A DNA stretch of 5,435 nucleotides from an uncultured cyanobacterium (GTDB taxonomy: Bacteria > Cyanobacteriota > Cyanobacteriia > CACIAM-69d): the NCBI GenBank assembly GCA_937894105.1, contig CALCTI010000041.1, positions 1-5,435 on the forward strand, read 5' to 3'. The position numbers were made by a program, and so were the translations under genes. Of this stretch, positions 1-4,868 are shown one piece after another (positions within the stretch are counted from its first letter, which is position 1; the number at the start of each line of letters is the position of its first letter). The notes beneath the pieces were generated by a model that was not told the DNA's origin, did no database searches, and saw only the letters and a program-made list of their open reading frames with translations.

Positions 1-2
1 GG

Positions 3-107
3 ACTGAAACCCTTACGGCTCTTGACTTAGGGATTCAATTGATGACAGCCCCTAGCTGCCTATGGAAACAACGCCCCAAGAGAATTCGAATATTGTCTCT
101 AAACTAG
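3..107 (+). CDS. Possible 3' end of an upstream gene, partial
   Basis: Of the three plus-strand frames only this one stays open from the window edge for 34 codons, ending at TAG 105-107; the other two stop within 30 bases. The peptide begins TETLTALDLGIQLMTAP and ends with a basic stretch (KQRPKRIRI). I do not recognise the family. Support comes from a second, minus-strand stretch at 3510-3340, which shares TETL, LMT-P and KQR-KR in the same order, with the first part in exact ungapped register. This suggests a real protein C-terminus rather than a chance open frame. Its stop codon lies inside the palindrome at 95-111. The start is outside the window. Confidence 0.35.
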   Translation, partial: TETLTALDLGIQLMTAPSCLWKQRPKRIRILSLN

Positions 108-112
108 AGACG
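94..112. promoter_or_regulatory. Palindrome upstream of the pirin promoter
   Basis: GTCTCTA-AAC-TAGAGAC at 95-111 is a perfect 7-bp inverted repeat with a 3-base centre, extended by a T-G wobble at 94/112. No T-tract follows on either strand, so it is a poor terminator. It sits about 22 bp upstream of the likely pirin -35 box, and TATTGTCT occurs both at its left edge (91-98) and over that -35 box (132-139). It could be an operator; this is inference only. Confidence 0.3.
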
Positions 113-133
113 CTAAGGCTTTAAATTGACGTA

Positions 134-162
134 TTGTCTTTCTTTTGAATCTAAATCATAAT
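134..162 (+). promoter_or_regulatory. Probable sigma-70-type promoter of the pirin gene
   Basis: TTGTCT at 134-139 (4 of 6 to TTGACA) and CATAAT at 157-162 (5 of 6 to TATAAT) are separated by 17 bp, the ideal spacing. A transcript would start near 169, giving a leader of about 36 bases before the ATG at 205. An overlapping TTGACG at 126-131 is an alternative -35 but has no good -10 at the right distance. Confidence 0.45.
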
Positions 163-204
163 TTTCTTATGCAACAAACCTCGCAGTTAGGGGGGAGGCT
201 AGTT

Positions 205-801
205 ATGATTCAGGTTCGTAAAGGGAGCGATCGCGGTTCCGCTAACTTCGGCTGGCTCCAAAGCCGTCACAGTTTTTCTTTTGGTCATTATTACGACCCT
301 GCCCATATGGGCTATGGCAGCCTGCGGGTCATTAATGAAGACCAGGTGCAAGGGGGAGGAGGATTTGACACCCATGGACACCGCGACATGGAAATCATCA
401 CTTATGTGCTTTCTGGCTCTTTAGAGCATAAAGATACCCTTGGCAATGGTTCTATTTTGCGCCCTGGGGATGTGCAGCGTATGTCCGCAGGCACCGGCAT
501 TTTGCACAGCGAATTTAATGCCAGTGCTGATGACCCGGTTCACTTTCTGCAAATTTGGATTCAGCCGGACCAGCGATCGCTCCGCCCCAGCTATGAGGAG
601 CGCCATTTCCCCCGAGCGGAGCGCCAGGGCAAGCTACGGCTAATTGCTTCTAGTAACGACTCAGGTGACGGCTCAAATAATGCCTCACCGGGCGGTGACC
701 CTGGCTTGCCAATTACCGTTCACCAGGACGTGCGTCTTTACGCTGGCTTATTGGACACTGGTGAAGCCGTGCCTCATTTCATTGATTTCCCGCGACAATA
801 G
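205..801 (+). CDS. N-terminal 198 residues of the pirin-family protein
   Basis: This is what normal translation of the interrupted gene would give. Pirins are cupin-fold iron proteins; bacterial YhaK-like members can show quercetin 2,3-dioxygenase activity in vitro, but their cellular role is usually unknown. The four expected metal ligands are present: H57 and H59 in FDTHGHRDME, and H101 and E103 in GILHSEFN. The family opening MIQVRKGSDRG and GWLQSRHSFSFGHYYDP is intact. The start at 205 is chosen because GGAGG (194-198) lies six bases upstream and the family begins here; an in-frame TTG at 145 would put translation inside the promoter. Residues 149-167 form a Gly/Ser/Asn/Pro-rich loop longer than usual. 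The second cupin half is cut short, so a stable product is doubtful although the metal site is complete. Confidence 0.7.
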   Translation: MIQVRKGSDRGSANFGWLQSRHSFSFGHYYDPAHMGYGSLRVINEDQVQGGGGFDTHGHRDMEIITYVLSGSLEHKDTLGNGSILRPGDVQRMSAGTGILHSEFNASADDPVHFLQIWIQPDQRSLRPSYEERHFPRAERQGKLRLIASSNDSGDGSNNASPGGDPGLPITVHQDVRLYAGLLDTGEAVPHFIDFPRQ

Positions 802-978
802 TTGCTTCAGTCTGCAAAATTCGCGATCGCCATAATTACCCTCGATACTCCCGAGCCCGTGCCGCTAATCGCTGGTGACGGAGCGGCGATCGCTATTCCC
901 AGCTCAGCGCCTCAACACTTAAAAATCGTTAGCCAAGGGTCCAATAGTGAAGTGTTGCTTTTTGACTTGGCGGCATAA
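205..978 (+). pseudogene. Pirin-family cupin gene (YhaK-like) interrupted by an in-frame TAG
   Basis: The gene reads as a pirin-type bicupin in one frame from ATG 205 to TAA 976-978 (257 codons), except for a TAG at 799-801 (codon 199). Before the stop lies the full N-terminal cupin. After it, still in frame, come a conserved-looking C-terminal segment with PLIAGDGAAI and the ending EVLLFDLAA, typical of YhaK-like pirins from memory of the family. Both halves therefore belong to one gene and no base has been lost or gained overall. Around the stop, R-Q-stop-L-L-Q-S-A-K aligns without a gap to the usual R-x-x-W-L-Q-x-A-R/K, so the tryptophan is also changed. A HIP1 site at 823-830 encodes part of a small apparent insertion just after this point. 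A terminator follows 34 bases after the natural stop, as expected for the ancestral full-length gene. A recent nonsense mutation, a sequencing error and stop-codon read-through are all possible; I favour the first two. Confidence 0.72.
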
Positions 979-1011
979 TTCACGCGAATGGGCATACGTC
1001 GCATCGACAAT

Positions 1012-1044
1012 AGGCTCCCTTTCTTCAATGGGGGGAGCTTTTCT
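1012..1044 (+). terminator. Rho-independent terminator after the pirin gene
   Basis: GCTCCC at 1014-1019 pairs with GGGAGC at 1033-1038, with flanking A-T and G-T pairs extending to 1012/1040. A TTTTCTATTT tract follows on the plus strand. No T-run follows on the minus strand, so it serves the plus-strand gene rather than the convergent regulator gene. Confidence 0.6.
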
Positions 1045-1100
1045 ATTTCTAAATTGTCTTCCACGCTATTGTTAGCTTCATCTTCTGCTTTTAAATTACC

Positions 1101-1391
1101 TTAAGAATTGACGAGAGAATCGCTAATTAGATCGCAAAGAAACAGCACATTACTATCAGTGATTTCATAGTAAATAACTCCGCCAGCTTTAATGCGTCTT
1201 ACAATTCTAACCTGCGCCATAATGTTGAGCTGCTGGGTGATTTCTGCCGGTTTTAAGCCAATGGCGGAACTAATGGCGATCGCTGTTTGAGGCCCAGATT
1301 TCAACGCACACAGGATTCTAAGACGGTTGGGTTCAGCCAGAATCTTAAAAAAATCCGACACTAACTCTAGAGCATCACCTTGTAAGTTCAT
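1101..1391 (-). CDS. ArsR/SmtB-type winged-helix transcriptional regulator
   Basis: A 96-residue DNA-binding protein of the ArsR type, which usually acts as a dimeric repressor responding to metals or to redox or sulfur species. The N-terminal helix and the hallmark AEPNRLRILCAL (residues 19-30) match the family, followed by a helix-turn-helix (about 37-60, ISSAIGLKPAEITQQLN) and a beta wing ending GGVIYYEI (70-77). The metal motif ELCVCDL of arsenic and cadmium sensors is absent, and no histidine occurs anywhere, which argues against SmtB-type zinc sensing. Two cysteines remain, C28 in helix 2 and C86 in the last helix. The gene starts 37 bases after the nuclease stop on the same strand, so co-transcription is likely. 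There is no clear Shine-Dalgarno before the ATG. Family assignment is firm; the ligand and target are unknown. Confidence 0.85.
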   Translation of the reverse strand: MNLQGDALELVSDFFKILAEPNRLRILCALKSGPQTAIAISSAIGLKPAEITQQLNIMAQVRIVRRIKAGGVIYYEITDSNVLFLCDLISDSLVNS

Positions 1392-1428
1392 AGGCTTTTA
1401 GTTCACGGGCTATAAAATTATTTTGCCA

Positions 1429-2295
1429 TCACAAATTGTCTAGCTTAATTTCTGGAATCGTTTCCCACGACGGGATTTTAAACAAGGGTGTGCTATTACT
1501 ATCTAGAAAATTACTGTCTAGAAAATTCTCTGAATCGTTGTTATGGCTTCCTTTATCGTCACCATTTTTGCCTTTTTTTGGAAAAGGGGCTCTATTTTTT
1601 AGAAAGGCTTCACGCCAGACCGTCAGTTGATCTAGGGTTTTTATAAGTTCTTCCTGAGTCTTTTGATGCCAGCTTGCAGTGTAATTAAACTGAACAGTGC
1701 TTGGCATGACTTTTGAGAGTTCCTTGGTGCGAACAAACCAGTAAACCATGCTTAAAGAGTCCGCAGGTTGATCGCTAGTTTCTGCTAGTAAATACAAGTA
1801 AAGTTTAGTTTGCCAGTCGTTTTCCAGATCGGAACGGTTTCGAGGACGTGCCGCCGTTTTCCAATCAATAATGACCGATCGCCCCCTTTCTAAAACTAAT
1901 AAATCATAGACTGCTGTCAATAAATAAGCACCCATTTGTAAACTGCGGCGATGTTCACAAAGTTTGATCACAGACGGATCTGTGCAGCTGGGAAACGTTT
2001 CTGCTAGGACATCTTTTAAAGCGTTAAAGCATACGGCTAATTCGCGATCGCCCTCTAGCCATGGCTCAATCGACAACCCTAAAATATGGCGTTCTATAAG
2101 GCGATGGAATCGTTGTCCCCACTCCATTGCGTCTAGAAAATCTGGACTTGCCGGGAGCGATCGCTGCTCTAGAAACTGATATTGAAACTGCCGAGGACAA
2201 TGGGTCAGCACATTCAACTGACTTTGACTCAAAGGGCAAAGACTTACTGGGCGATCGCCATAATGGGACTTAATTGAACTTCCCGAATCTGCCAA
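1429..2295 (-). CDS. PD-(D/E)XK nuclease, RecB/Cas4-like, lacking the C-terminal cysteine cluster
   Basis: A 288-residue single-domain nuclease of the RecB-like PD-(D/E)XK group, probably acting on DNA ends or single strands with Mg2+. Motifs in order: LSQSQLNVLTHCPRQFQYQF (22-41), the usual entry of this group; GQRFHRLIE with H64; E114; LLTAVYDLL with D131; VIIDWKT with D144-x-K146; and the QxxxY helix motif with Q162 and Y166. All catalytic residues are therefore present. Relatives normally carry one N-terminal and three C-terminal cysteines holding an iron-sulfur cluster. Here C33 is present, but after residue 238 there is no cysteine; instead a polar, disordered-looking tail with a tandem FLDSN repeat (258-267) leads to the ending PEIKLDNL. 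The other reading frames do not restore cysteines. The start is TTG, supported by AGGA eight bases upstream. It lies just upstream of the regulator gene. It is not next to any cas gene. Confidence 0.8.
   Translation of the reverse strand: MADSGSSIKSHYGDRPVSLCPLSQSQLNVLTHCPRQFQYQFLEQRSLPASPDFLDAMEWGQRFHRLIERHILGLSIEPWLEGDRELAVCFNALKDVLAETFPSCTDPSVIKLCEHRRSLQMGAYLLTAVYDLLVLERGRSVIIDWKTAARPRNRSDLENDWQTKLYLYLLAETSDQPADSLSMVYWFVRTKELSKVMPSTVQFNYTASWHQKTQEELIKTLDQLTVWREAFLKNRAPFPKKGKNGDDKGSHNNDSENFLDSNFLDSNSTPLFKIPSWETIPEIKLDNL
1496..1525. repeat. 15-bp tandem repeat inside the nuclease gene
   Basis: TTACTATCTAGAAAA (1496-1510) is followed directly by TTACTGTCTAGAAAA (1511-1525), one mismatch in 15. 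The unit is a multiple of three and, on the minus strand, encodes FLDSN twice in the C-terminal tail. Confidence 0.85.
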
Positions 2296-2328
2296 ACCGT
2301 CAATCCTGCGTTTTAAAACAATTCCCTT

Positions 2329-2379
2329 AAAAAAATAACCGACAGCGTTTCAAGCTAATGCTATTCGCCATCGGTTATT
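2329..2379 (-). terminator. Long hairpin, possible terminator of the lipoprotein transcript
   Basis: AATAACCGA at 2334-2342 pairs perfectly with TCGGTTATT at 2371-2379. Inside, GCG (2345-2347) can pair with CGC (2366-2368) and AGC (2353-2355) with GCT (2360-2362), giving a long interrupted hairpin. On the minus strand it is followed by seven T residues (A-run at 2329-2335 on the plus strand), overlapping the stem base. It lies between the lipoprotein stop and the nuclease start, so it would separate the two transcripts. The interrupted stem makes this uncertain. Confidence 0.4.
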
Positions 2380-2425
2380 CGTTTGTACAAATTATCGTGA
2401 AACCCATCACCTAAACCAGCATTAA

Positions 2426-2440
2426 ATTAACTAAGTTAAT
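2426..2440. promoter_or_regulatory. Perfect AT-rich palindrome in the lipoprotein-nuclease spacer
   Basis: ATTAACT-A-AGTTAAT is a 15-base perfect inverted repeat about 130 bp upstream of the nuclease start. It could be a binding site for a dimeric regulator, but the region is AT-rich and chance is possible. Confidence 0.2.
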
Positions 2441-2522
2441 AACTGAATTAAAAGACTAAAGTTGCACAAAAACTCAATTTAAAAGGTAACCCTAAACTTG
2501 AGGTGGTCCCTTGAAATGCCCC

Positions 2523-3005
2523 TTAGCTACCCTCAGTCTCCGTGCCGCCACAGTAGTTGTTAACTTCCTTCACCAAAGAATCCTCATCCTTAGCAGCCTG
2601 GTCACCAACCTTGCTGGCTTCCTCCACGTCCGCCTGTAACTCCTTGGCTTTTTGCACGCCCTCTTCATTGGGCTTAATATCGTTCAAAGACGCTAAAGCA
2701 CCGCCGACCTGTTGAGCCGCACCGCCAAGATCCTGATAAATCTTTACAAAGCGATCACGATAGCCCACCAAGGTTTCATCACCCAACTCCACCGCTTGAA
2801 TTTCTTCAGCCAGTCCCTGCAAGTCCGTCGACAGCTTCTCCATCGTTGCTGCGTCGGTGCCCTGAATATTATGGCTAATTGTCTGACCTTGGTTTACCAC
2901 CTCATTAAGCTTGTTGCATTGGGCTTCCTGGCTTTCGCATCCTACGAGGGCGATCGCCACCGCAACGGCAACGGGCCCCGTAATTGACTTAACTCCCCAA
3001 ACCAT
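2523..3005 (-). CDS. Helical lipoprotein, cyanobacterial conserved hypothetical type
   Basis: A 160-residue predicted membrane-anchored lipoprotein of unknown function. A short N-terminus with K6 leads to a hydrophobic segment (about 8-22, PVAVAVAIALVG) and a good lipobox, L20-V21-G22-C23, so C23 should be lipidated after signal peptidase II cleavage. The rest is almost wholly helix-forming, rich in Gln, Glu, Ala and Lys, with hydrophobic spacing suggesting a small helical bundle. C30 near the start and C152 in the final NNYCGG could form a disulfide. The tail is acidic and Ser/Thr-rich. The open frame extends upstream to 3167, but the ATG at 3005 is chosen because GGAG lies eight bases before it and because it puts the signal sequence at the N-terminus. 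I recall similar unnamed cyanobacterial proteins with QC near the anchor and a final YC, but cannot name a family. Confidence 0.75.
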   Translation of the reverse strand: MVWGVKSITGPVAVAVAIALVGCESQEAQCNKLNEVVNQGQTISHNIQGTDAATMEKLSTDLQGLAEEIQAVELGDETLVGYRDRFVKIYQDLGGAAQQVGGALASLNDIKPNEEGVQKAKELQADVEEASKVGDQAAKDEDSLVKEVNNYCGGTETEGS

Positions 3006-3648
3006 TAAAGCGTCTCCATTTAAAAGTAAAAATGTCTCAAAACAACCCCGACGAAAGCAATCAGTTGCCGCTTTAGCGCCTTGGCCACTGTGGACAGCGC
3101 GACATATTGCCGCACAAACCAGCTCTATCGTAGCGTCAGTAATATCTAAATTTACCCACCGTTGCAAGCTAGCTAGTGAAGGTATTTAATCTGACCACTA
3201 GCGCTCCCTATATTGCATTTCCCCCAGCAGCTTGTGCAGGGATCCAACGTAGTGTTGGCCTCTTGTCAGCGCAGTGATCAATATAATCACCCAGCGGCGA
3301 CAGTTTTAGCAAAAATGGTAACGCTTTTAGTCATCACCTTTATAAATTATTTCCAGCAATTACAAGACTCAAAAAACAAGGGCTGTGGTGCGGTTCAAAG
3401 TTTAATTCTTTTTGCCTCTTTCTTTGCTTCTGAATATACCGCTCTAGGTTTTCTTTCGGGACCGTCATCAACCACATCTTAGCCCCAATGGCTGCCAGGG
3501 TTTCAGTCTCTCATGCTTTTATTTAGAAGGGCGTGTATTTCCCACTGGACAAGCTTTCTGGCGTTTAACTGATAACATGCCCTAGCCTTATTTCTGACTT
3601 ATTCTGCTATTGTTTTTTCTGCCTATTTCCCTCTTTATTTCTCCTACA
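3006..3648. other. 643-bp spacer between divergent genes
   Basis: The lipoprotein gene leaves to the left and the kinase gene to the right, so promoters for both should lie here. For the kinase, TGGACA (3546-3551) with GATAAC (3571-3576) at 19-bp spacing is a weak candidate. The last 40 bases before the kinase ATG are strongly pyrimidine-rich and contain no Shine-Dalgarno. The minus-strand segment 3510-3340 looks like a gene remnant. A second minus-strand stretch, 3308-3198, is also open and ends HKLLGEMQYRER; it is in a different frame and I cannot identify it. No RNA gene is visible. Confidence 0.5.
3340..3510 (-). pseudogene. Possible remnant of an unidentified gene, truncated at its 5' end
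   Basis: Reading on the minus strand right after a TGA at 3513-3511, the frame encodes ETETLAAIGAKMWLMTVP, then KENLERYIQKQRKRQKELN, and ends at TAA 3342-3340. The first 17 residues from TETL align without gaps to the fragment at 3-107 (TETL, A, LMT and P shared); with a short gap, KQR-KR and LN match too. At DNA level GACTGAAACCCT (12 bases) and TTGATGAC (8 bases) are identical and lie the same distance apart in both. The only ATG is at 3477, inside the similarity, and no start precedes it, so this looks like a C-terminal piece of a gene whose N-terminus is lost. A genuine 45-residue gene starting at 3477 is less likely. Family unknown. Confidence 0.3.
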
Positions 3649-4803
3649 ATGACCAATCTGCCAACCTTTTCAAGCCAATTACAAAAAGCAGCCCCTAGCC
3701 TAATGGAATTGTTGGATCGGTTCCATCAAGGACGGGTTTTGGTGGTGGGAGATTTAACGTTAGACGAATTTTTGAACGGTCGAGTGGAGCGGGTTTCACG
3801 GGAAGCACCAGTTTTAATTATTCGCCACGAGGGAACGCGGCAGGTTCCCGGCGGCGGCGCTAATGCTATTTACAACTTGGCTACTTTGGGAGGGCGAGTA
3901 CAGGCGGTGGGGCTGGTGGGAGACGAATCTCAGGGCGTGGCTCTGCGGGAAATTTTTGAGGCGCGTTCAATTGCTAACACGGGGATATTGGTGGAGAGCG
4001 ATCGCCCAACGGTCACTAAAACGCGCATTTCCGCCCATGCTCGTCAGTCAGTCACTCAGCAAATTGTGCGTGTGGATCGCAAGTCGGACCAGCTTCCCCA
4101 GGGGGCTATCAGCGATCGCCTGGCAGTGTATATCCGTGATCGCATTGGCGATTCCACGATTAATGATCCGACGGAGGGGCGATCAGAGGGGCGATCGGCG
4201 GTGGATGAGGAGGTGTGTTCTGATTATGGGGACGGGGTGTTTCCGCCATCGGTGATTCAGTCGGCGTTGAAAGGGCACACGGTGGTGGTAGATGCCCAGG
4301 GGGGGCTGCCGCGCTTTGGGGGTGCCACCTGGTTTACGCCTAATTTGCCCGAAGCGGAGCAGGCGGTGGGGTATTCCATTAAAACCGAGGCGGCCCTGCG
4401 TCAGGCGGGTCAGGATTTGCTGGAAACTACCCAGGCAAAATTTATATTGATCACCCGTGGCGACGAGGGGATGAGTCTATTTGAGCAGGGGTTTAAAGCC
4501 AATGCTGATGAAATGGAGGGGCAAGGGGGCGATCGCGTTCACCATATTCCCGCTTTTAATCGGGCCGAAGTGTTTGATGTGACCGGAGCCGGGGACACGG
4601 TGGTGGCAGCATTGACCTTGGCTTTAACTCAGGGAGCTAGCCCGTGGGAGGCGGCAGTTTTGGGCAATCTCGCCGCCAGTTTGGTGGTGCGCCACGTGGG
4701 TACGGCAACGACGACGGTGGATGAAATGAAGCGGGCCTTGGGGCGACTGTTAAAGGTGGGCACCGTAGCTGCGGGCAAATCCTTGAAAGATGTTAGTAAG
4801 TAA
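3649..4803 (+). CDS. PfkB-family sugar kinase, like the kinase domain of HldE/RfaE
   Basis: A 384-residue ribokinase-fold enzyme. It matches the N-terminal domain of HldE (RfaE), which phosphorylates D-glycero-D-manno-heptose 7-phosphate at O-1 on the way to ADP-heptose. Motifs: VVGDLTLDEFLNG (32-44), VSREAPVLI (49-57), glycine-rich PGGGANAIYNLATLGG (67-82), GLVGDE, a SDYGDG loop, the strand VVVDAQGG, GATWFTPNLPEAEQAVG, LITRGDEGMSLFEQG, and DVTGAGDTV with catalytic base D316. It ends soon after the family's GTATTTVDEMKRAL, so the cytidylyltransferase-like domain of bifunctional HldE is absent. An inserted stretch before SDYGDG carries a duplicated EGRS. ATG 3649 is preferred to the in-frame TTG 3610 because the upstream residues are hydrophobic and unlike the family; no Shine-Dalgarno supports either. 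Kinase assignment is firm; the heptose substrate is inferred. Confidence 0.85.
   Translation: MTNLPTFSSQLQKAAPSLMELLDRFHQGRVLVVGDLTLDEFLNGRVERVSREAPVLIIRHEGTRQVPGGGANAIYNLATLGGRVQAVGLVGDESQGVALREIFEARSIANTGILVESDRPTVTKTRISAHARQSVTQQIVRVDRKSDQLPQGAISDRLAVYIRDRIGDSTINDPTEGRSEGRSAVDEEVCSDYGDGVFPPSVIQSALKGHTVVVDAQGGLPRFGGATWFTPNLPEAEQAVGYSIKTEAALRQAGQDLLETTQAKFILITRGDEGMSLFEQGFKANADEMEGQGGDRVHHIPAFNRAEVFDVTGAGDTVVAALTLALTQGASPWEAAVLGNLAASLVVRHVGTATTTVDEMKRALGRLLKVGTVAAGKSLKDVSK
4174..4197. repeat. 12-bp tandem duplication inside the kinase gene
   Basis: GAGGGGCGATCA (4174-4185) is followed directly by GAGGGGCGATCG (4186-4197), differing only in the last base. In frame it encodes EGRS twice (residues 176-183), in a loop where HldE-type kinases have no comparable insertion. 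The unit contains GCGATC, six of the eight HIP1 bases. Confidence 0.85.
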
Positions 4804-4808
4804 GGGGA

Positions 4809-4854
4809 ACGGGGTATTTTTTAGGGCTGAAATCCCGTGATTTTTGTTGTTTTC
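4809..4854 (+). terminator. Weak terminator-like hairpin between kinase and secreted-protein genes
   Basis: ACGGGGT at 4809-4815 can pair with ATCCCGT at 4832-4838 (one G-T pair), with a 16-base loop, followed by GATTTTTGTTGTTTTC. A smaller GGG/CCC stem (4824-4826 with 4834-4836) competes. The T-rich tail fits a plus-strand terminator, but the loop is large and the next gene lies only 65 bases after the kinase stop, so read-through is quite possible. Confidence 0.35.
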
Positions 4855-4868
4855 TTATCGGTTTTTTC

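Noticed and set aside
1..12. GACTGAAAC at the window start as the edge of a CRISPR repeat
   Set aside because: Its only other good copy is the inverted match at 3508-3497; no regularly spaced repeats exist.
145..204. TTG at 145 as the pirin start
   Set aside because: It falls between the likely -35 and -10 boxes and has no ribosome binding site, whereas ATG 205 has GGAGG and matches the family N-terminus.
1429..2295. The nuclease as Cas4 of a CRISPR system
   Set aside because: No CRISPR array or other cas gene is present, the C-terminal cysteine set is missing, and the sequence better fits the general RecB-like group found alone in cyanobacteria.
2381..2480. TGTACAAATTATCGTGA as a transposon end of the CRISPR-associated Tn7-like type
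   Set aside because: Only a loose resemblance; no repeated transposase binding sites, no matching inverted end and no transposition genes in the window.
3006..3167. Longer lipoprotein reading frame starting at 3167
   Set aside because: It would bury the signal sequence and lipobox 54 residues inside the protein; ATG 3005 has a Shine-Dalgarno.
3213..3482. Plus-strand open frame of 89 codons in the spacer
   Set aside because: No ribosome binding site, no recognisable domain, odd composition, and it lies opposite more protein-like minus-strand fragments.
3610..3648. TTG at 3610 as the kinase start
   Set aside because: The added residues are hydrophobic and unlike family N-termini, there is no Shine-Dalgarno, and ATG 3649 is adequate.
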